DNA of 25,174 bases from a virus, in IMG/VR virus record IMGVR_UViG_3300030060_000740, positions 1-25,174 of that record; one strand, written 5' to 3'. Each line of letters begins with the position of its first letter. Positions within the stretch are counted from its first letter, which is position 1. The position numbers and the translations under genes are program-made. The notes under the pieces are model-generated. The model saw only the letters and a list, made by a program, of their open reading frames with translations. It was not told the DNA's origin and did no database searches. Shown here piece after piece: positions 9,347-15,352 of the stretch.

Positions 9347-9578
9347 GTTTTAACTTCTCCAAGTTCTTATAATATGCAAAGTTGTATCCTCTTTGCCACT
9401 CTCTGTGTTGCATAGTATTTTGATTGTAAGGACTTACTGTAGATATTATCTTAGTTCCTTTCTTGCCTAAGTTTTGTATGTACTGTTTCCCCCTGAAAGC
9501 ATTTACACCTCTTTCAAACTGTATTCTTAGAGGTGCATCATACTTATTTAGATTTGGATTTCTCTTCTTTTTGCTCAT
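9303..9578 (-). CDS. RMF-like small basic protein (91 aa)
   Basis: This is a strongly basic protein. Residues about 21-68 match the pattern of ribosome modulation factor: ERGVNAFRGK, an insert, then SPYNQN and HREWQRGYNFAY. In E. coli RMF the equivalents are QRGYQAGIAG, CPY and RSQWLGGW. RMF binds the 30S platform and dimerises idle ribosomes. A phage homologue could modify host translation, or could simply use the fold for other RNA or DNA binding. This protein has an insertion of about 10 residues between the two halves, and the Cys of the CPY motif is Ser. AGAGGA precedes the ATG. It overlaps both neighbours. The family assignment rests on visual pattern only. Confidence 0.6.
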   Translation of the reverse strand: MSKKKRNPNLNKYDAPLRIQFERGVNAFRGKQYIQNLGKKGTKIISTVSPYNQNTMQHREWQRGYNFAYYKNLEKLKREETRGRSKEVHAI

Positions 9579-9789
9579 TAATCTGCTTCCTCTCTAAATA
9601 TTTCATTATCATTGATAGCCTATCATCATATTTACCAATCTCTGCTACTTCTTTGTCCATAGCTTCTATAATATCAGAGTGCTCTCCAATACCTGTAGAC
9701 CTACTTAAGTATATTTCTACGTTAGCTATATGTTTATTTATATGCCCAACGTAGTAAGATTTTAATGCTGATAATAACATTTCTCTCAT
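9544..9789 (-). CDS. Hypothetical helical protein (81 aa)
   Basis: A strong AAAGGAGAAAACTA sequence precedes the ATG, and the ATG overlaps the previous stop by one base. The protein opens with MREMLLSALKSYYVGHINKH and has a helical body with conserved-looking LSRSTGIGEHSDI, ending in a Lys/Glu/Ser-rich tail. Proteins of this look (a short helical protein whose N-terminus mentions a 'GHI..H' motif) recur in T7-like marine phages, but I cannot name a function. It probably belongs to the early nucleotide-metabolism operon. Confidence 0.7.
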   Translation of the reverse strand: MREMLLSALKSYYVGHINKHIANVEIYLSRSTGIGEHSDIIEAMDKEVAEIGKYDDRLSMIMKYLERKQINEQKEEKSKSK

Positions 9790-10205
9790 TAGTTTTCTCC
9801 TTTAAATGTTTTAATTACGTCAGAAGAGAATAGTTTCTGTATGTTTAGTAAGTACATCTTAGATGCGTTATTATCTCCACCTGACACAGACCTCTTGTAG
9901 TCTAGTTTGTCAATAAGTTTTTTAAGATTATTAACATTAAACACCAATGTGCAAAAAACATCATCCCCTACACATAAGTTATGAAACCAATAGTCTGCTT
10001 CTGTAGCATTGATACCACTAGGCTTACCATAACTTTCATACTCAATGGCTATGTTACCTGTTCTTTGCCACATATCTCTTTCACTCTTGACTTCAATCTT
10101 TTTGTCTTGCAACATATCTGCTACATATTTTTCTCTGACCTGACCATAATGTAAGTCTATATCAAATTTCTTTCTGTCTTCTATACTCGGTTCAAGTTTT
10201 TCCAC
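9789..10205 (-). CDS. Candidate PD-(D/E)xK-type nuclease or DNA-binding protein (138 aa)
   Basis: A GTG start at 10205 is chosen because AAAGGAGC lies 6 bases upstream and no ATG occurs before residue 31. Residues 20-72 show a restriction-endonuclease-like order: a helix with E25 (GQVREKYVADML), a strand with E38 and K40 (KKIEVKSERD), another strand with E55 (TGNIAIEYES), then GKPSGINATEADYW. This resembles small PD-(D/E)xK proteins of phages and mobile elements that act as resolvases or restriction-like nucleases. The pairing of E25 or D30 with ExK is not certain. A second resolvase (endonuclease I) lies at 13030-13479. The function is therefore open. Confidence 0.6.
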   Translation of the reverse strand: MEKLEPSIEDRKKFDIDLHYGQVREKYVADMLQDKKIEVKSERDMWQRTGNIAIEYESYGKPSGINATEADYWFHNLCVGDDVFCTLVFNVNNLKKLIDKLDYKRSVSGGDNNASKMYLLNIQKLFSSDVIKTFKGEN

Positions 10206-10362
10206 GATTAGCTCCTTTGGCTTTTGGTTTAAGATGTAATAGTTCTCTTATATGTAACTTTCTACCTTTAAAGAAAACGATTAAGTTGATTGTCGTATTT
10301 ATAGTGATGGCAATAAGTAACCACCATTGCCACCATAATATATCTTCTGCTCCTTCTAACAT
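10192..10362 (-). CDS. Small one-helix membrane protein downstream of RNR (56 aa)
   Basis: This ORF fills the gap between the RNR and the next gene. Its ATG (10362-10360) overlaps the RNR stop as TAATG, and its TGA (10194-10192) overlaps the following GTG gene by 14 bases. The protein starts MLEGAEDILWWQWWLL, continues with a hydrophobic stretch to about residue 31, and ends in a basic tail (KAKGANRGK). That is one membrane helix with a Trp-rich edge and a positive cytoplasmic end. The ribosome-binding site is weak, so translation is probably coupled to the RNR. I recognise no family. Confidence 0.65.
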   Translation of the reverse strand: MLEGAEDILWWQWWLLIAITINTTINLIVFFKGRKLHIRELLHLKPKAKGANRGKT

Positions 10363-12290
10363 TAACTAGCTTCTATGTCCACTATCTCACAGACACCTGC
10401 AGTACAGGCTAACTCTTTACTGCCACTAGTTGTGTCTTCCTTTTCAAACTCCTGTAGCCTACTCCAATCTATAGTAGTTGGCATAGCCTTTGCCAGTGTA
10501 TTATATTCTTCTTCCTTTATATCCTGATAAGGAGCTTGTTTATATGTATGTTCACTAAAAGGTAAAAAGGATATGCCTGATACCTCATCAAAGTTATCGT
10601 ATACCCATGCACCAACTCGCATCCATTCATGCTCCTTGACAGATATAGTTACAGATGGTTTATGCTCACACCAATGTCTCTGAAACAACAACCAATAGTC
10701 TAGTTGCTCTATAGCAGACATCTCAGTTCTAGTGATAGCACCTGATGGTGATTTCATAGGAAAGCTAAACACAGTCGTGCTATCAGGCTTCATGACATCA
10801 GGCTCTGCAGGAATACCTGCGTCTTTCATAAACTGTGTGAGTGGGTCTTTGTTATCGCCACGCACAGTTCTAACATAGAAAGGGTTGTGTCTTGCATGAA
10901 TGCCACTTGCACTGTCAACTAGCTGTGATACTGTTCCTGATGGCTTGATGCAAGTGATTGCAGTTGACTGTGGTATACCTAAGTCTTTAGCAATCTTCTT
11001 GTTGGTCTCTACTGCTACATCTCTCAGTGCCTGTAGATTAACTATTAGATTACTATTATCAGGAGACAACACAGGACAATCAAGTATGCCTGTTAGTGAT
11101 ACACCTAATAATCTTTCTTCTTCTGTGTTATCTTTCCACACTTTTCTTAGATATTTAAATCTAGTTAACGTAGATTGAAATGTACCAAGAATAGTGGCTA
11201 ATCTAACTTTATCTTTTAGAGTTTCTATATCATCTGTTTCACGTGCAACAACTTCTGTTAAATTACAGAACTGATATGGTCTAAGTATAATTTCACTACA
11301 GGGATTGCAACCAAAGTAATAGTCTGCATCTCGTCTGCCATTCTCAAGTGCTTTTACTTTGGCAGCCTGTCTGTTAAAGATGCCACGTTCACCTGATTTA
11401 GATTCATATAATGATGTCCACTCTCGCATGAATGTACCCATCTCAGGCTTACCTTTGAATGCAACAGAGTTGTTAGCCAATGCTCTTTGACCTTCATTCT
11501 CCCACCATTGTCCTGATTTGGCATGACGCATTTGGTCATCACCTAAGTTAGACAAAGATATGAGAGCAGAACGTCTGACACCACCAACAACAACAACCTC
11601 ACCTATCTTGCACATGATATCATGGCATTCAATAGGAAACAAACGTCTGCCCTTTGCACCTGTAAACTTTTCTATGCAAAACTGAAATAGCTCTTCAAGA
11701 GGAGCAGGTCCTGATGCCCTGCCACCAAAGGTTTTTAGTCTTGCACCTGCAGGTCTTACCTGTGAGACATCCCATGTAGGTATTTGTCCTACATATAACA
11801 TAGCAATGAGTTCTCTCAAGGCTTTTGCCCAACCTTGTCTGCTATCATCTACCCTAATTGTTGTAGTGCTATTCTCAAAGTGCTCATTTACTATAGGAAG
11901 TTTATCTACATTCTCTCGTTCAACAGAGAAGCCAACACCTGTGCCACACATAAGAATATACATACACTCATCAAAGCTACGAGGACTATCAACAGGTATA
12001 TAACTACAGTTGTAACCTGCAACATGGCATCTGTCTAAAGCTACTCCTGATGTCATTAATGCTCTCATGCTTGGCATGATACCCAAAGACATGATAGTAG
12101 TAGATAGCTTTTCTTTGAGTGCTTTAGTTAAAGTATAATTATGATTCTTATTAAGATGGTCTTCCATGTAATCAAAGTATCTGTCCACAGTTTCAACCCA
12201 TGTCTCTCTTCTTTGCTCGTCTTCTTTCCATCTTGCGTAACGAGATAACGCAATAAAATTTTGATAGTCTGTTGGTAAATAATTTCTCAT
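10362..12290 (-). CDS. nrdJ: Class II (adenosylcobalamin-dependent) ribonucleotide reductase
   Basis: This 642-residue protein is a monomeric RTPR-type class II enzyme. It reduces ribonucleotides to deoxyribonucleotides with a B12-derived radical. The redox cysteines fit C95 (GYNCSYIP) and C342 (FCNLTEV). The radical-site loop NPCSEI carries N329, C331 and E333. The KPSGTVSQL phosphate-binding motif lies at about 449-457, and the C-terminal relay pair C629/C634 sits in ACTAGVCE with the same C-x4-C spacing as the Lactobacillus enzyme. GGAG lies 6 bases before the ATG, and the previous gene's TAG directly abuts it. The enzyme needs no R2 subunit or oxygen but does need cobalamin from the host. 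In the operon it supplies dNTPs for the polymerase. Confidence 0.95.
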   Translation of the reverse strand: MRNYLPTDYQNFIALSRYARWKEDEQRRETWVETVDRYFDYMEDHLNKNHNYTLTKALKEKLSTTIMSLGIMPSMRALMTSGVALDRCHVAGYNCSYIPVDSPRSFDECMYILMCGTGVGFSVERENVDKLPIVNEHFENSTTTIRVDDSRQGWAKALRELIAMLYVGQIPTWDVSQVRPAGARLKTFGGRASGPAPLEELFQFCIEKFTGAKGRRLFPIECHDIMCKIGEVVVVGGVRRSALISLSNLGDDQMRHAKSGQWWENEGQRALANNSVAFKGKPEMGTFMREWTSLYESKSGERGIFNRQAAKVKALENGRRDADYYFGCNPCSEIILRPYQFCNLTEVVARETDDIETLKDKVRLATILGTFQSTLTRFKYLRKVWKDNTEEERLLGVSLTGILDCPVLSPDNSNLIVNLQALRDVAVETNKKIAKDLGIPQSTAITCIKPSGTVSQLVDSASGIHARHNPFYVRTVRGDNKDPLTQFMKDAGIPAEPDVMKPDSTTVFSFPMKSPSGAITRTEMSAIEQLDYWLLFQRHWCEHKPSVTISVKEHEWMRVGAWVYDNFDEVSGISFLPFSEHTYKQAPYQDIKEEEYNTLAKAMPTTIDWSRLQEFEKEDTTSGSKELACTAGVCEIVDIEAS

Positions 12291-12440
12291 CTAGGTCTCC
12301 ATTAACACTTTAACTTGTTTTACTTTAACTCCATCCACGTCATAAAACAACTCTTTAACATATTCCTCAAAGTCTTCTCTTACATCTCCGTCAGAGGGAA
12401 CAGGATATTCTTCTTCGTCAACATCCAATGTCAACATCAT
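12291..12440 (-). CDS. Small acidic protein upstream of RNR (49 aa)
   Basis: This frame is open from the ATG at 12440 (a second ATG follows) to a TAG at 12293-12291, which directly abuts the RNR start (TAGATG). It overlaps the upstream DUF3310 gene by 23 bases. The RNR ribosome-binding site lies inside its last codons. The protein is rich in Asp, Glu and Val (for example DVDEEEYPVPSDGDV and DGVKVKQVKV), which fits a small beta/alpha fold. It has no membrane segment and I know no family. The exact tiling with both neighbours is the main evidence that it is real. Confidence 0.6.
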   Translation of the reverse strand: MMLTLDVDEEEYPVPSDGDVREDFEEYVKELFYDVDGVKVKQVKVLMET

Positions 12441-12714
12441 TTTTACTTTTATCATTTTCTACTACGTCTATTAGTTTTTTGAGATACCATTGTGCTTTAT
12501 TTAAATCTTCAACACCATTCTTATACCTGTATCTCCAAAGGTATTTCATTATATTACCTTGCAAGTAATGCTCAAAGCCATCATCTGTCATAGCCTTGAT
12601 TGCATCAATACATTCTATCCCTGATTTATTGTAGTGAGGTGGATGATTAACCATATCCTGTTTCTCTAACTCTTGCTTCTCTCTCATCCTCATGTACTCC
12701 ATATGCCTTAACAT
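12418..12714 (-). CDS. DUF3310 family protein
   Basis: Residues about 21-85 carry the family core: VNHPPHYNKSGIECIDAI, then YLQGNIMKYLWRYRYKNG and a DLNKAQWYLKKLI helix. DUF3310 proteins are very common in phage genomes, often near DNA metabolism genes; some are annotated as nucleotide kinases, but no function is proven. The ATG at 12714 overlaps the previous stop by one base. Met residues at 5, 8, 10 and 21 are alternative starts, and the family core would begin just after Met21. The ribosome-binding site at 12714 is weak, so the exact start is unsure. Confidence 0.9.
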   Translation of the reverse strand: MLRHMEYMRMREKQELEKQDMVNHPPHYNKSGIECIDAIKAMTDDGFEHYLQGNIMKYLWRYRYKNGVEDLNKAQWYLKKLIDVVENDKSKNDVDIGC

Positions 12715-13046
12715 TATTTCTTCTTCTTATCAAATGATACTACTATAACATTGTCTTGTTTGTCAATTATTTTTGGCTTATTTTTTATGTTATCTAACTC
12801 ATCTTGTAGCTTTAAATAATCCAAAGCTCGTGTTCTTATATCTTCATCTTTTTCCATCATAGGAATACTAGCACATATAATTCTACAAAATTCTAATACA
12901 CCATAGTAATCCTCATCATTCATGGGATTTTCTTTAGATGATACTACTGAAACATCAACTTCCCCTGTCCATCTTTTAGCAGGGTTTAACATAGGCTTTA
13001 CTTGTATAAGAAAGTCTTCAGGATTTATATCATCTAATTTTGGCAT
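12714..13046 (-). CDS. Hypothetical protein between endonuclease I and DUF3310 (110 aa)
   Basis: The protein opens with MPKLDDINPEDFLIQVKPML, has KRWTGEVDVSVV and a helical middle, and ends in a beta-strand plus poly-Lys tail (NVIVVSFDKKKK). It overlaps its neighbours on both sides (17 bases upstream, 1 base downstream). I recognise no domain. The position in the recombination and nucleotide-metabolism stretch suggests an early accessory role only by context. Confidence 0.7.
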   Translation of the reverse strand: MPKLDDINPEDFLIQVKPMLNPAKRWTGEVDVSVVSSKENPMNDEDYYGVLEFCRIICASIPMMEKDEDIRTRALDYLKLQDELDNIKNKPKIIDKQDNVIVVSFDKKKK

Positions 13047-13479
13047 CTTTTCTTCTGTCTCTAATATCTATTTTTGCAGGGTGTTTCTTTTTACCCTTTT
13101 CTCTTATCCAACTAATAGGTATAGTTTTATCGCTAAACATAAAACCATGCTCATTGCACCAATCAGCAAGAGTTGTCTTACTACCTTTGTATATTTTGGA
13201 ATTGCTATTGCTAAAAACAAATCTAATATCTAAATCAGGGAATTGCTTCTTGATAGCTATTGCCCTAACTCTTTCTCTAGGTAGAAACCTGCCTTTAGCT
13301 TCTATAATTATTCCGTTTCTTAAAATGAAATCAGGGGTGTAGGAACGATACATTATCTCTTCCCACCTTATTTTTAGAGTTTCGTATTCAAACTTAGCTC
13401 GTCTTTTCTTTAAGTCTTTTACTATACTATGCTCTAAACCACCCCTGTATCCATCTTCTAGTTGTGCTCTGCCAAACAC
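13030..13479 (-). CDS. T7-type endonuclease I (Holliday-junction resolvase)
   Basis: The protein matches T7 gp3 in the core. All four T7 catalytic residues have counterparts: E16 (GGLEHS), D50 (SYTPDF), and E60 and K62 (IIIEAKG). The later segments DIRFVFSNSNSKIYKGS and WCNEHGFMFSDKTIP also follow the T7 order. The enzyme cuts branched DNA, resolves replication and recombination intermediates, and helps break down host DNA. I place the start at the GTG at 13479 (149 residues), which overlaps the previous stop as TAGTG and has GGAGAG about 12 bases upstream. The frame extends to a TTG at 13503, but that would add 8 residues and has no ribosome-binding site. Confidence 0.93.
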   Translation of the reverse strand: MFGRAQLEDGYRGGLEHSIVKDLKKRRAKFEYETLKIRWEEIMYRSYTPDFILRNGIIIEAKGRFLPRERVRAIAIKKQFPDLDIRFVFSNSNSKIYKGSKTTLADWCNEHGFMFSDKTIPISWIREKGKKKHPAKIDIRDRRKDAKIR

Positions 13480-13697
13480 TATGTTAAGTCTCTCCAATAC
13501 CAATTAAAATGTGTGGCAGTTGAAGGATATCCAAGAGCTTTCATCTCTTCTTTTACTGCTTCGTCAGCTAACTTTTTAGCTTCCATTGCTTCTCTTAGAC
13601 CTTTGGTTCTGAGTTCACGATAGGCTTTCTTAGCTTCTGCTAACTCTTTCTCCATTTGTTCTATTTCGTTTTTTAAATCCTCTACTTTTTTCTCCAC
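13479..13697 (-). CDS. Small coiled-coil protein (72 aa)
   Basis: The frame is open from an ATG at 13751, but I prefer the GTG at 13697: GGAG lies 6 bases upstream, and the GTG overlaps the stop of the displaced exonuclease tail as TAGTG. The protein is then almost one long charged coiled coil (about residues 3-50; Glu/Lys/Ala heptads), followed by a short aromatic tail (THFNWYWRDLT). No catalytic residues are seen. It might be a dimeric accessory factor for the exonuclease or the endonuclease on either side, but that is only context. Confidence 0.65.
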   Translation of the reverse strand: MEKKVEDLKNEIEQMEKELAEAKKAYRELRTKGLREAMEAKKLADEAVKEEMKALGYPSTATHFNWYWRDLT

Positions 13698-13866
13698 TAT
13701 ATACTCCATATATTCTTTGCTTCTTTCTTCATTGCATCTGACCATTCCCATTTATCAAAGTTAGGGTATTCAAAAGAAGCTAACTCATGCTTGTCATCAC
13801 TAAGAGACAAGAACCTTTGTATTGTAAAAGCAACATTTTTTAGTTGCTTCTTATACTTAGTTAAAT
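13697..13866 (-). other. Displaced C-terminal part of the exonuclease (in -1 frame)
   Basis: Right after the exonuclease stop (TAA, 13863-13861), the -1 frame stays open for 55 codons and ends at TAG (13699-13697). It starts LTKYKKQLKNVAF, continues through RFLSLSDDKHELASF and YPNFDKWEWSD, and ends AKNIWSI. It has no ATG or GTG start of its own except a Met near the end. The W-x-W-S-D...A-x-x-I-W ending looks to me like the usual C-terminus of these phage exonucleases. The next gene starts exactly on its stop. One extra T in the TTT run at about 13863-13865 would join both parts into about 245 residues. Confidence 0.65.
13828..13849 (-). repeat. 7-bp inverted repeat (hairpin) just downstream of the frame break
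   Basis: AAGCAAC and GTTGCTT arms flank an 8-base A/T loop. On the leftward transcript this stem lies about 13 bases after the exonuclease stop. It is AT-rich, with three G-C pairs, and is followed by only four U residues, so it is weak both as a terminator and as a frameshift stimulator. Its function is unknown. Confidence 0.4.
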
Positions 13867-14430
13867 TACCTTATGTTGCTTTGAACTAGCAAAGAACAGG
13901 TCTACACTTTTCTTGGGATATGCCATAGAATACATAGCCATTTGTCTTTTTTGTGCTTCAGTAGGATTAGATGGCATTCTATTTGTGGTCTTTAAATCAA
14001 CTATCTTGTCTTTAAACAAGAAGTCAACATATCCCATAATCGGCACAGGCAAGTCCTCAACTTTAACTTCAACCTTTTCTTGATAGGTTTCAAGATTTTC
14101 GTAGTTAAAGTTTTCGTCAAGAACAGTGCCAAAGCCTTTAAGAGCATCCTTTTCTTTCAAGGTTTTACCATCATTTAAATCTACACCTGATTCACAACAC
14201 AAGGTTATGAACTTGGTATCAAGAGCTTTAAAATCAAAGAAACCTTTCTCATATTTTTCAGCTAAAGCATACTCTTCAGCAATACCTCTTACTGCACCTG
14301 CACCACTAGATGACCTGACACCAAAAAGGTATCGCATAATCCACAATGGCTTATCTCCTATGAAAGTGTTTATACTACTAGGAGATAAGTAATTAATATT
14401 GTGAACTGCAAATGGATTATTGCTTCTCAC
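13861..14430 (-). CDS. PD-(D/E)xK exonuclease (Cas4/RecB-like), ended early by a frame break
   Basis: Read to its first stop this is a 189-residue protein. Motifs: NYLSPSSINTFIGDKPLW (N-terminal helix), RGIAEEYAL with E53, IMGYVDF with D136, IVDLKTT with D145 and K147, and QMAMY (Q163, Y167), the QxxxY box of Cas4/RecB-type nucleases. Phage enzymes of this type digest DNA ends for recombination or for recycling host DNA. GTG at 14430 overlaps the previous stop (TAGTG), with GAGG upstream. The protein stops abruptly after FFASSKQHKVI; the natural continuation is in the -1 frame (13697-13866). All catalytic motifs lie before the break, so the short form could still be folded in part, but it lacks the last helices. 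Confidence 0.85.
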   Translation of the reverse strand: MRSNNPFAVHNINYLSPSSINTFIGDKPLWIMRYLFGVRSSSGAGAVRGIAEEYALAEKYEKGFFDFKALDTKFITLCCESGVDLNDGKTLKEKDALKGFGTVLDENFNYENLETYQEKVEVKVEDLPVPIMGYVDFLFKDKIVDLKTTNRMPSNPTEAQKRQMAMYSMAYPKKSVDLFFASSKQHKVI

Positions 14431-15317
14431 TAAGCTACATCTTCCTCTGTGACATCAATAAAACTATCAACTGTATTTTTATCGTCATCACTTATGTCTT
14501 TTTTAGTTTTCATATCCCACTCATTGTATATATAAGTGTTATAATTATCTATCCAAGCCATGAAGTTAATGAAAGTATCTTGGTCATCTTTAGATACATC
14601 CATTTTCTCTTGTAAATCAAGAGTGTATGTAGGCAGGTAAAAAGAATTACCATTAGGAAGTTTCCTCTCCTCAGTATTCAGAGCAATAGAATGTTCAACA
14701 GGTAATCTCTTTACTTGTGAGAACTTTTTAAATGGCTCTCCCATAGTTTTGAAAGCATCTCTGTTGTCTATTTCCCAAATAAAAGGAATTGTTCCTCTAT
14801 CTACTTTTTTACCATTCTCATCAACAGAGTCAACTAAATCGACTGTGCCAAAGATGACACGAACTCTTTTGATTTGTCTGATAACATCCTGTGTTTCCAC
14901 AGGCAATGCCTTAAAGTCTTTGATATAACCTGTAGGCTTACCACAATTAAACTTACCTTGATTGTCTTTTAAATCAACATTCAAGTTGTCTGACATTATG
15001 GTTTTATGATATATCCCCAAAGGCTCTCCTTGCTTTGCAGACATATTCTTTACAAACCTCTTGTACATAAATCTTTGTATAAAAGGTCTTATTTTTGCTG
15101 ACGTGCCATAGAGTGTGGTCTCTTCAGGTATCTCTAACTTGTATGTACCACCCTTTACTAACACTTTGTCTGACCCAATAATAGGACTATGGTTAATCCT
15201 AAATCTTGGCAATGACTTAGGTTTATCATCTGATGATGATGTTTCTCCTGACATTCCCATAGCTTTAGCCATAACTGCATAGTTATTGGTATCAATAGTC
15301 GTTACTTCATTTACCAT
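14430..15317 (-). CDS. Acidic-tailed protein between polymerase and exonuclease, candidate SSB
   Basis: This is a 295-residue protein. The N-terminal 35 residues look disordered (Ser/Asp-rich). A mixed alpha/beta body follows with no catalytic motif (for example PRFRINHSPIIGSDKVLVKGG and IPFIWEIDNRDAF). The last 30 residues are rich in Asp and Glu (SDDDKNTVDSFIDVTEEDVA). An acidic disordered C-terminus, plus a place between DNA polymerase and exonuclease, is typical of phage single-stranded DNA-binding proteins such as T7 gp2.5. I do not see a clear OB-fold signature, so SSB is a hypothesis. AAAGGAG lies 9 bases before the ATG, one of the best ribosome-binding sites in the window, which fits a highly expressed protein. 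Confidence 0.7.
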   Translation of the reverse strand: MVNEVTTIDTNNYAVMAKAMGMSGETSSSDDKPKSLPRFRINHSPIIGSDKVLVKGGTYKLEIPEETTLYGTSAKIRPFIQRFMYKRFVKNMSAKQGEPLGIYHKTIMSDNLNVDLKDNQGKFNCGKPTGYIKDFKALPVETQDVIRQIKRVRVIFGTVDLVDSVDENGKKVDRGTIPFIWEIDNRDAFKTMGEPFKKFSQVKRLPVEHSIALNTEERKLPNGNSFYLPTYTLDLQEKMDVSKDDQDTFINFMAWIDNYNTYIYNEWDMKTKKDISDDDKNTVDSFIDVTEEDVA

Positions 15318-15352
15318 ATAAGTTTTCTCCTTTATAAAGTTGTATCGTTATA

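Noticed and set aside
12922-13342. Rightward ORFs of about 100 codons opposite endonuclease I
   Set aside because: Antisense shadows of the endonuclease I and hypothetical genes; hydrophobic, low-complexity translation, no ribosome-binding site.
13828-13849. Hairpin as transcription terminator
   Set aside because: Short, AT-rich stem, only four U residues after it, and it lies inside an apparent coding frame in the middle of an operon.
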